DNA of 5,820 nt from JOPF136 sp035517515 (GTDB lineage: Bacteria > Acidobacteriota > Terriglobia > Acidiferrales > UBA7541): NCBI GenBank assembly GCA_035517515.1, contig DATIYQ010000185.1:1-5820 (forward strand). The letters run 5' to 3'. The notes beneath the pieces were generated by a model. That model searched no databases and was not told where the DNA came from. It worked only from the letters and a program-made list of their open reading frames with translations. The stretch's first letter is position 1. Every line of letters starts with the position of its first letter. Both the position numbers and the translations under genes were made by a program. Shown here piece after piece: positions 1 through 5,698 of the stretch.

Positions 1-813
1 CCGGCGGATACGCGCATCGCGCGCGGCACCCGGCTGCAACTGGATTCCCAAGGCATGTTACGCGGCTCCATGCGCGTCACGCTGACCGGGCAGGAGGCTT
101 TGGACCTGAGGCTTCGCGCCATCGGCCTGAGCGAGGAAGCACGCACGGAAATGTTGCGAGCCCGCGTGCAGGCCTGGCTTCCCGCCGGCGCCGGTATTTC
201 CAGGCTGACCGTCGCGGGATGGAGCGACGGGGAAAAACCACTCAGCGCCGAGTTGGAAATCTCGATTCCCGCGCCTGCCGGGCCCGGCGGGCGGGTCACG
301 CTGCCCGTCTTTTTGCCCGGATCAGGCGATCCGAATCCCTTCGAGGGCCTTACCCGGGCCCAACCCGTCGACTTCCCCTTTCCCTTCGAAGAGACCGATG
401 AACTCAGGATGGATCTGCCTCCGAATGCAAAAGTCGAGAAATTGCCCGACCGGAAGGGCGCGACACTCGATCTTCCCGGGCTGCGGATCTCCGGTCCCGA
501 GGACGATTCCGACACCGCCCTGAGGAGGCGGCATCCAGGAGAGGTGGCTATGGCAACCTATCAAATCGGGGCCAGGATCGAGGCCAACTCGATCGTGGTG
601 AGCCGGAGGTTCTGGTCGAAAGTCGGCACGGTGGCTCCCGAGCAATATCCAAAGTTGCGGGATTTCTATACCCTGTGCAAGGCGGCGGACCTGGAGGCAA
701 TGGTGCTGAGCCTTCCCGCGGGCGCATCCGGCGGATCCCCGGGCGCATCCCCTACTCCCGCCCGAGACTTTCGAGGAGCGTTTCCCGCAGCGCCTGCCCC
801 TCCGCCGCGCTGA
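1..813 (+). CDS. DUF3857/transglutaminase-like family protein, C-terminal part (5' truncated by window edge)
   Basis: The frame is open from base 1 to the TGA at 811-813 (270 residues visible), so the true start lies to the left; the ATG at 55 is internal. Seen: a start in mid-domain with a beta-strand pattern (LQLDSQGMLRGSMRVTLTGQEAL), a region around visible residues 50-65 rich in A, R and E (ARTEMLRARVQAWLP), alternating beta-strand segments, then SIVVSRRFWSKVGTVAPEQY and PKLRDFYTLCKAADLEAM near residues 217-255. This order (beta domain, LPP motif, late 'YPxLRDFY' helix) is what I know from the C-terminal half of DUF3857 plus transglutaminase-core proteins, usually exported and of unknown function. 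The transglutaminase catalytic triad would lie upstream and cannot be checked. The last ~25 residues are Ala/Gly/Pro-rich and partly encoded antisense to the end of glnD. Residues around DDSDTALRRRHPGEVAM (about 165-182) look like a hydrophilic insertion between two conserved strands. No role in nitrogen metabolism is implied. Confidence 0.75.
   Translation, partial: PADTRIARGTRLQLDSQGMLRGSMRVTLTGQEALDLRLRAIGLSEEARTEMLRARVQAWLPAGAGISRLTVAGWSDGEKPLSAELEISIPAPAGPGGRVTLPVFLPGSGDPNPFEGLTRAQPVDFPFPFEETDELRMDLPPNAKVEKLPDRKGATLDLPGLRISGPEDDSDTALRRRHPGEVAMATYQIGARIEANSIVVSRRFWSKVGTVAPEQYPKLRDFYTLCKAADLEAMVLSLPAGASGGSPGASPTPARDFRGAFPAAPAPPPR
752..813. other. Convergent coding overlap of the DUF3857-like gene and glnD
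   Basis: The last 62 bp of the plus-strand gene (stop TGA 811-813) and of glnD (stop TAG at 754-752) occupy the same DNA in opposite orientations. No intrinsic terminator hairpin with a T-run is visible in or next to the overlap on either strand. Confidence 0.7.
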
Positions 814-3406
814 GTTTTTTCCCGTGCTGCGTCAGATAGAAAACGTCGATGGCCTTTTCCCCCTGGGTATCCACCAGCGCGGCTTCAATGTTGCAGGCGG
901 CATCGGCCAGCAACTCGCTGATGCGGTGCAGCAGGCCCGGACGGTCGCGGGCCACCAGCTCGAAGACCGTGCTGGTGGCCGAGCACGAGTTGTCGAAGCT
1001 CACCTCGGTGGCGATGGCCGCGCGGAAGCGCGCTGCGGCGCCGCGGGCAAAGCGCCGCCGTGGAATCATCTCCGCAGCGCTGCGGCCCGCCGCGGCGTCC
1101 TCCGTATCTGCCAGCAGCCGGCCGCGCTCTTCGGGATTGAGCCGCAGCGTGTCGTAGAGATCCGCGAATACGAACGAGTCCAGCACCAAACCGGCGCGGT
1201 TGGAAAACGCATCCGCCTTCAGGATATTCATCCCCCATTCGGTCAGCACTCCGGTGAGCGCCGCGAAGAGCCGGGGACGGTCCCGGGCCACGACGGTCAG
1301 CTCGTAATGCCCGCGGCGCTCGCGCAATTGCGTCTCTGCGGCGTGCGGGTCGCCGGCCACGAGCCGCTCCTCTAGGTGCCGGGCCATCTCGAATTGCGCG
1401 GCAATCTCGTCCGCGGAATGCAGCTTCAGGTAGCGGCGTGGAAAACCATCCAGAAACGCGGCCAGCGGTTTGGCCAGCGCGGCCAGCGCCGGCGACCCGC
1501 GCACCACCTCCAGCAGTTCGCGGTCGGAGCCGGCGCTGGGAGCGATGCGTGTGCCGTCCACACTTCTCGCCAGATAGTTGGCGGCAGCGGCGTAGAGCTG
1601 CCACAGCATCTCCGCCTTCCACGGGGAAAGGGATTCAGGATTCACCGAGCGGATGTCCGCATAGGTGAGCAGGCAGAGCATCTTCAGCCGTTCGGGCGTC
1701 GCCACTTGCTCCGCGAACACGCGTACGGCTTCGGGATCGAAAATATCGCGGCGCTGGAGGGTGAGCGACATCTCCAGATGATTGCGGATGAGAAATGCCA
1801 CCAGATCGCGCTCGTAGGGCGCCAGGCCCAGGCGCGGGCAGGCGCGCTCCGCGGCCTCCAGGCTGGCTACCACGTGGTTCCCACCGGGCATGCCCTTGCC
1901 CACGTCGTGCAGCAGCAGGGCCAGGTAGAGCAGCTCCGGCTGCTCGACTTCGGCGAGGATTTCCGCAAACCGGCGGTCGGGCTCGGAAGCGGCGTGGCGC
2001 AACGCGTGCAGTCCCTCGATGGTGAGCAGCGTGTGCTCATCCACCGTGTAACGGTGATAGAGGTCGCGTATGACCAGCGCGTCCACTGCGCGAAACTCCG
2101 GCAGCACGGCATCCAGCACTCCCACACGGTGCATGGCGCGCAGCGCCAGGCCCGCGCTCGGCAGATTCAGGATGCGGCGAAGCGCTGCCCCGGCCGCGGC
2201 TCCTTCACCGGGCCAGCCGGCGGAACAATTCGATGTGGGAAGGGCCTGCTCCACTATCGTCTCCGTCTCCACGGCCAGCTCCAGGCCGTGGCGGGCTACA
2301 AATTCAAACAGGCTGAGCAGGAAGACGGGATCGGCCAGCGCGGCCGGGCGGCGGCAGAACACGCGGTTGCGGTGCACGCTGAAATCCGCATTGGAGAGCC
2401 GCGCGCGCCAGTCTTCAAAAGCGGAGTAGAGCGATGGCCGGGCCATGGCTTCGTCCATGCGGCGCTTGGAGATGCGGGCAATGGTGCGCGCATGGCGGAA
2501 GTAGAGCCGCATCCACTCCTCGACGCGCAGCGGTTCCGCGCCGGCCACACCGATGTTGCGGCTCGCGGCCTCTTCCTGCAGGTCGTAAGTGAGTCGATTA
2601 TCGTCGCGGCCGTGGTGGTAATGGAGAAACACGCGAACCGCGGCGATAAAACGATAGGCCGCGCCGGCCGCGTCTCCCAGCAGTTGACCCCAGCCCGCAT
2701 CGGGAGCGGTCCACGCGCGCTTGTGGTCCGGCGTGCCCAGGCGCGCCAGTTCCTGGATCGCGGTCGCCCAGCAGGCCAGGTCAAAATCGCGCAGGCCGCC
2801 GGGGGCGTCTTTCAGGTTGGGTTCCAGATGGAAAAGCGTGTTGCCGTGTTTCTGGTGGCGTTCCCTGGTCATTTCGTCGAGAGAGCGGACGTATGCGGAG
2901 TGCTCCCGCGCGGCGAGCGAGGGCAGGATTTTTTGCCGCAAGATCGTGCCCAGCGCCGGATCCCCAGTGATGGGGCGATTGTCCAGCAGCGAGATGCTGA
3001 ATTCGGGATTCTCCTGCTCAAAGCGATCGCACTCCTCGAGCAGCCGGGAGGTGACTGCGGCGCGCCAGCCCAAATCCCATAACATGCGCACCAGGGCGGC
3101 CGCCGGCTCGCGCACGGCTTCCGCGGCCTGAGCGTCGGCACAGAGCAGCAGGACGTCCAGATCCGAACTGGGAAACAGCGCGCGGCGGCCATACCCGCCG
3201 ATGGCCAGGAGGCAACAGCGCGAACCGGGCGCCGGCGCGGAAGCGAACAGCGTGGAAACCAGAGCAGAAATAGTGCGATCGGCCAGCGCGGCGCGCCCGG
3301 TGAGCGCCGCTCCAGCGTCTCCATGAGTGCGGAAATTCTCTTCGAGCCGCCGGCGGCAGGCGTCGCACTCCGCCCGCAATGCTTCGAGCAGGACCGCCTC
3401 ACCCAT
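752..3406 (-). CDS. glnD: Bifunctional [protein-PII] uridylyltransferase / uridylyl-removing enzyme GlnD
   Basis: GlnD attaches UMP to PII when glutamine is low and removes it when glutamine is high, acting in the cytoplasm as the primary glutamine sensor. At 884 residues it is of normal family length and has all the expected parts in order. The nucleotidyltransferase domain has GGYGRRALFPSSDLD at 70-84, with D82 and D84 as the likely metal-binding aspartates. The GlnD helical-domain signature LEPNLKDAPGGLRD is at 194-207. The HD phosphohydrolase domain, responsible for UMP removal, has H500-D501 in LLHDVGKG and a downstream RNHLEMSLTLQRRDIFDP stretch from 541. Two ACT domains (about 700-775 and 815-884) each open with VARDRP, as expected for glutamine binding. 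One deviation is GGNH (508-511) where many homologues have GGDH. The ATG is the only plausible start: the 20 in-frame codons back to the glnB stop contain no ATG, GTG or TTG. No Shine-Dalgarno sequence is visible before it, so translation may depend on coupling to glnB. It is the last gene of the apparent amtB-glnB-glnD operon. Confidence 0.97.
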   Translation of the reverse strand: MGEAVLLEALRAECDACRRRLEENFRTHGDAGAALTGRAALADRTISALVSTLFASAPAPGSRCCLLAIGGYGRRALFPSSDLDVLLLCADAQAAEAVREPAAALVRMLWDLGWRAAVTSRLLEECDRFEQENPEFSISLLDNRPITGDPALGTILRQKILPSLAAREHSAYVRSLDEMTRERHQKHGNTLFHLEPNLKDAPGGLRDFDLACWATAIQELARLGTPDHKRAWTAPDAGWGQLLGDAAGAAYRFIAAVRVFLHYHHGRDDNRLTYDLQEEAASRNIGVAGAEPLRVEEWMRLYFRHARTIARISKRRMDEAMARPSLYSAFEDWRARLSNADFSVHRNRVFCRRPAALADPVFLLSLFEFVARHGLELAVETETIVEQALPTSNCSAGWPGEGAAAGAALRRILNLPSAGLALRAMHRVGVLDAVLPEFRAVDALVIRDLYHRYTVDEHTLLTIEGLHALRHAASEPDRRFAEILAEVEQPELLYLALLLHDVGKGMPGGNHVVASLEAAERACPRLGLAPYERDLVAFLIRNHLEMSLTLQRRDIFDPEAVRVFAEQVATPERLKMLCLLTYADIRSVNPESLSPWKAEMLWQLYAAAANYLARSVDGTRIAPSAGSDRELLEVVRGSPALAALAKPLAAFLDGFPRRYLKLHSADEIAAQFEMARHLEERLVAGDPHAAETQLRERRGHYELTVVARDRPRLFAALTGVLTEWGMNILKADAFSNRAGLVLDSFVFADLYDTLRLNPEERGRLLADTEDAAAGRSAAEMIPRRRFARGAAARFRAAIATEVSFDNSCSATSTVFELVARDRPGLLHRISELLADAACNIEAALVDTQGEKAIDVFYLTQHGKKLSAAEGQALRETLLESLGRE

Positions 3407-3466
3407 AGCGGGAAAAGGGCGCCGGGCGGCGCGGCGGGTGAAGATTCGGCCGGCCCCGTGCGCGGA

Positions 3467-3805
3467 TCACAAGGCGTCCTCGCCGCGCTCGGCGTTGCGG
3501 ATGCGGATGGCTTCCTCCACCCGCGACACAAAAATCTTGCCGTCACCGATTTTTCCGGTGCGCGCGGATTTCAGGATGGCCTCAATCGCAGTTTGCGCCA
3601 GGCGATCGGCCACCACCAGCTCGACCTTGGTCTTGGGCAGCAAATCCATCGAGTACTCTCGGCCGCGATAGACTTCGGTGTGCCCCTTCTGCCGGCCGTG
3701 TCCGCGCACATCGGTAACGGTCATACCCTCGATGCCCGCTTCCTTGAGCGCGTCCTTGACCGCTTCAAATCGTGAGGTTTGGATGATCGCTTCGATTTTT
3801 GTCAT
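3467..3805 (-). CDS. glnB: Nitrogen regulatory protein PII (GlnB/GlnK family)
   Basis: This is a 112-residue trimeric PII signal transducer, the standard family length and collinear with E. coli GlnB. The T-loop is complete: GHGRQKGHTEVYRGREYSMD, with Y51 as the uridylylation site and Y46 also present. Q39 and K58, which contact 2-oxoglutarate in characterised PII proteins, are conserved. The C-terminal signature TGKIGDGKIF is at 83-92, with K90 in the nucleotide site. The N-terminal strand reads AIIQTSRFEAV, whereas E. coli has IIKPFKLDDV. The start ATG is preceded by GGAG at a 6-nt gap. The gene sits between amtB and glnD, so the product is positioned both to block the Amt channel (a GlnK-like job) and to be the GlnD substrate (a GlnB-like job). 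Sequence alone does not settle which paralogue name fits; glnK would be an equally fair symbol. The gap to glnD is 60 bp, with no terminator seen. Confidence 0.97.
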   Translation of the reverse strand: MTKIEAIIQTSRFEAVKDALKEAGIEGMTVTDVRGHGRQKGHTEVYRGREYSMDLLPKTKVELVVADRLAQTAIEAILKSARTGKIGDGKIFVSRVEEAIRIRNAERGEDAL

Positions 3806-3811
3806 CGCTCG

Positions 3812-3815
3812 CTCC
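3812..3815 (-). promoter_or_regulatory. Ribosome binding site of glnB
   Basis: GGAG on the minus strand lies 6 nt before the glnB ATG. This is normal spacing and supports the start at 3805. Confidence 0.5.
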
Positions 3816-3884
3816 GGCAGCGCCCGGATTTCCTCGGGCTCGGTCTTCTCCGTGCATCACTCCGCAGTCCATGAATTCTCATCC

Positions 3885-3923
3885 CCGCCAACCGCGGCGG
3901 CAGCGCTGCCGCGGTTCCGGCGG
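3885..3923 (-). repeat. Inverted repeat (stem-loop) between amtB and glnB
   Basis: The arm AACCGCGG-CGG-CAGC (3890-3904) pairs with GCTGCCGCGGTT (3905-3916) if three bases bulge out. CCGCC (3885-3889) and GGCGG (3919-3923) can extend the stem. It starts 13 bp downstream of the amtB stop codon. In the transcribed (minus) direction no T-run follows, so it is not a classical intrinsic terminator. It could be a leaky attenuator, an mRNA 3'-end stabiliser, or a protein-binding dyad. The rest of the 131-bp gap shows no clear promoter for glnB. Confidence 0.5.
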
Positions 3924-3936
3924 ATCGTCCTGGCCG

Positions 3937-5424
3937 TTAAACCTCCAGGTTGTAGCCCTCTTCGCCGTGCTGCGTCACGTCCAATCCTTCCACTTCGTGA
4001 TCTTCCGTCACCCGCATTCCGATCACGGCATCGCAGAGTTTCAGAATCAACAGGCTGCCCACGATGGCCAGTCCCCAGGCAATGGCCACACCCACCAGTT
4101 GGTTCAACAGTTGGCCGGGGTTTCCATCCAACAATCCCACCGGAAGCGGCTTGCCGCCGGCGTCGTGGAAGATTGGATTGACCGCCCGGGAGGCGAACAC
4201 TCCCGTCAGCAGCGCCCCGATCGTTCCCCCCGCCCCGTGCACGCCAAACGCGTCCAGGGAATCGTCGTACCCAAACTTCGCTTTCACCGTGGCCACCATC
4301 AGATAGCACGCTACCCCGGCGATCAGTCCGATGGCGAGGGCGGGCATCGGAGCCACGAATCCGGAGGCCGGGGTGATGGCCACCAGCCCGGCGACCGCGC
4401 CGGAGATGGCGCCAAGGGCGCTGGGCTTGCCGTTGCGAAGCCATTCGGCGCCGGCCCAGCCGAGCGCAGCCGTGGCCGCGGCAAAGTGTGTGGCCACAAA
4501 CGCGGAGGTGGCCAGGCTGCCGGCGGCCAGCGCACTTCCGGCATTGAATCCGAACCAGCCCACCCAGAGCAGGCAGGCGCCGATGAAACTCAACACCACG
4601 CTGTGAGGCGGCATGGGCTGCTTCGGATAGCCCACGCGTTTTCCCAGATAGAGCGCGGCCACCAGCGCGGAGACTCCGGAGGTAATGTGCACCACGGTGC
4701 CGCCGGCGAAATCGAGCGTGGGAAATCTGCCCCCCAGCGAGGCGTTCAGCAGCCCGCCTTTGCCCCACACCATGTGCGCCATGGGGGCGTACACAATCAG
4801 CGACCACAACACCATGAACAGCATCAGCGCGCTGAAGCGGGCGCGCTCCGCAATCGAACCGGTAATCAGCGCCGGCGTGATGATGGCGAACATCAACTGG
4901 TACACCATGAAGGTCATTTGCGGAATGGTGGCGGCGTAATCGGGGTCCGGGGCCGCGCCCACCCCGTGGAGAAAAGAATATCCCGTGCCACCGATGAAGG
5001 AATTTCCGGCGTGGAAACACAAGCTGTAACCCAGCAGCGCCCAAAACACCGTCACCACAGCCATCAGCGCAAAGCTCTGCATCATGGTGGCCAATACGTT
5101 CTTCTTCCGCACCAGCCCCCCGTAGAAAAGCGCCAAGCCTGGCCCGGTCATCATCAGAACCAGGGCGGCACACACCAGCATCCACGCGTTGTCTCCGGCG
5201 GTCTGTGCATCCGCGGCTTTCTGTTCGAGCTGCTCGACCCGGGATTGGAGGCGCGCGACGTCTCCGGCCGCGGGGGCCGCGCCGGACGAAGCCGCCTGCG
5301 CCGCAGCCGGCGGTGGCGAGGCCGCGGGCGCTGCGCTCTGCGGCGCGGAGACTTGCGCCCCGAGCGAACCGGCCCCCGCCAGCACCAGCATCAGGAACAC
5401 TCCCGCTGCCTGCCGTTTTCGCAT
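3937..5424 (-). CDS. amtB: Ammonium transporter (Amt family) with signal peptide and coiled-coil periplasmic extension
   Basis: This is a trimeric inner-membrane channel for ammonium uptake, 495 residues from the ATG. Numbering from that ATG, the twin channel histidines are H246 (in DFAGGTVVHITSG, signature Asp D238) and H396 (in DAFGVHGAGG). They match E. coli AmtB H168 and H318. The vestibule and gate residues W220, F179, F293 and S297 match E. coli W148, F107, F215 and S219; the E. coli F103 position is Tyr (Y175). The hydrophobic pattern is consistent with 11 membrane segments starting near residue 81. Residues 1-23 form a signal peptide with a likely cut after SLGA. An Ala/Pro linker (24-54) and a short heptad-patterned helix (V56, L59, V63, L66, A70) follow. 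The cytoplasmic tail ends EGLDVTQHGEEGYNLEV, close to the E. coli AmtB tail that contacts GlnK. I chose the ATG at 5424 over an in-frame TTG at 5430 because GGGGAG lies 6 nt before the ATG but abuts the TTG. Confidence 0.96.
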   Translation of the reverse strand: MRKRQAAGVFLMLVLAGAGSLGAQVSAPQSAAPAASPPPAAAQAASSGAAPAAGDVARLQSRVEQLEQKAADAQTAGDNAWMLVCAALVLMMTGPGLALFYGGLVRKKNVLATMMQSFALMAVVTVFWALLGYSLCFHAGNSFIGGTGYSFLHGVGAAPDPDYAATIPQMTFMVYQLMFAIITPALITGSIAERARFSALMLFMVLWSLIVYAPMAHMVWGKGGLLNASLGGRFPTLDFAGGTVVHITSGVSALVAALYLGKRVGYPKQPMPPHSVVLSFIGACLLWVGWFGFNAGSALAAGSLATSAFVATHFAAATAALGWAGAEWLRNGKPSALGAISGAVAGLVAITPASGFVAPMPALAIGLIAGVACYLMVATVKAKFGYDDSLDAFGVHGAGGTIGALLTGVFASRAVNPIFHDAGGKPLPVGLLDGNPGQLLNQLVGVAIAWGLAIVGSLLILKLCDAVIGMRVTEDHEVEGLDVTQHGEEGYNLEV

Positions 5425-5430
5425 ACACAA

Positions 5431-5436
5431 CTCCCC
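5431..5436 (-). promoter_or_regulatory. Ribosome binding site that decides the amtB start
   Basis: GGGGAG on the minus strand is 6 nt upstream of the ATG at 5424-5422. The alternative TTG at 5430-5428 abuts this site directly, too close for initiation, so the shorter protein (MRKRQ...) is preferred. Confidence 0.65.
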
Positions 5437-5482
5437 AGGCTGTCTTCAGCACCGGCCAGATTTTTTAGGAGAACAACGAAGC

Positions 5483-5510
5483 ATTATAGGGGTTTCCCCC
5501 GGCGCGTCCA
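5483..5510 (-). promoter_or_regulatory. Predicted sigma-70-type promoter of amtB-glnB-glnD
   Basis: Read on the minus strand, a perfect TATAAT lies at 5488-5483. It is preceded by TGGACG at 5510-5505 (4 of 6 matches to TTGACA) with a 16-bp spacer. Transcription would begin near 5476, giving a leader of about 50 nt before the ATG at 5424. The spacer is almost filled by the dyad GGGGAAACCCC (5499-5489). Confidence 0.5.
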
Positions 5511-5525
5511 GAAAAAACGCACGCG

Positions 5526-5570
5526 GAACGCGGTCCCTGGGGCGGCGCGCTCATTCCTCCGAACGCGGTC
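5526..5570. repeat. Pair of 10-bp direct repeats in the amtB/gltB promoter region
   Basis: GAACGCGGTC occurs at 5526-5535 and again at 5561-5570, 35 bp apart start to start. The copies lie 16 bp and more upstream of the predicted amtB -35 box and on the distal side of the predicted gltB promoter. A role as regulator binding sites is conjecture. Confidence 0.4.
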
Positions 5571-5627
5571 GCGCAGGGGAATGCGGCCCGGGGCGCAGGA
5601 TATTGGCGGGCCTCTTGGAACGGGCCC

Positions 5628-5657
5628 TTGAAAATGTCATGGCGCGAATCGAAAAAT
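5628..5657 (+). promoter_or_regulatory. Possible gltB promoter
   Basis: TTGAAA at 5628-5633 matches the -35 consensus in 5 of 6 positions. An 18-bp spacer leads to AAAAAT at 5652-5657 (4 of 6 to TATAAT). It lies in a markedly AT-rich patch amid GC-rich DNA and would place the transcript start about 35 nt before the gltB ATG. The -10 match is weak, so this is only a candidate. Confidence 0.3.
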
Positions 5658-5698
5658 TCAATTGTACAGGCCGGGGCGGGAACGCTTAGCAATAGAAG

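Larger units (their letters stand above)
5425..5698. promoter_or_regulatory. Divergent amtB/gltB intergenic region
   Basis: These 274 non-coding bases separate two divergently transcribed nitrogen genes and so should hold both promoters and any shared regulatory sites. The region includes an AT-richer stretch near amtB (about 5461-5490), a GC-rich middle with a 10-bp direct repeat, and an AT-rich stretch just before gltB (about 5628-5668). I found no sigma-54 type GG-N10-GC element matching TGGCAC-N5-TTGCA on either strand here, and no convincing small gene. Confidence 0.7.

Noticed and set aside
55..57. ATG at 55 as the start of the leftmost gene
   Set aside because: The frame is open to base 1 and the 18 upstream codons continue the same beta-domain pattern, so the gene begins outside the window.
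1376..3082. A 568-codon open frame on the plus strand, antisense to glnD
   Set aside because: It lies wholly inside a gene with clear catalytic motifs. Its translation shows no recognisable domain, and it is rich in Arg, Gln, His and Gly as expected from antisense GC-rich DNA.
3857..5452. A 531-codon open frame on the minus strand overlapping amtB in another frame
   Set aside because: It is an Arg/Gly/Ala-rich shadow frame. The overlapping amtB frame carries all the Amt signature residues and a proper start signal.
5608..5627. GGGCC...GGCCC hairpin in the amtB-gltB spacer as a possible terminator
   Set aside because: It has only a 5-bp stem with a 10-base loop and no T-run. It is not downstream of any gene end, since both flanking genes point away.
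3799..5631. A 610-codon open frame on the plus strand, antisense to amtB
   Set aside because: It mirrors amtB; the product is low-complexity, rich in His, Gln, Gly and Arg with no hydrophobic core, and crosses the intergenic spacers without a ribosome site.
5465..5692. A 75-codon minus-strand open frame in the divergent spacer
   Set aside because: It has no ribosome site and no recognisable motif, and it runs through the predicted promoters; probably chance.
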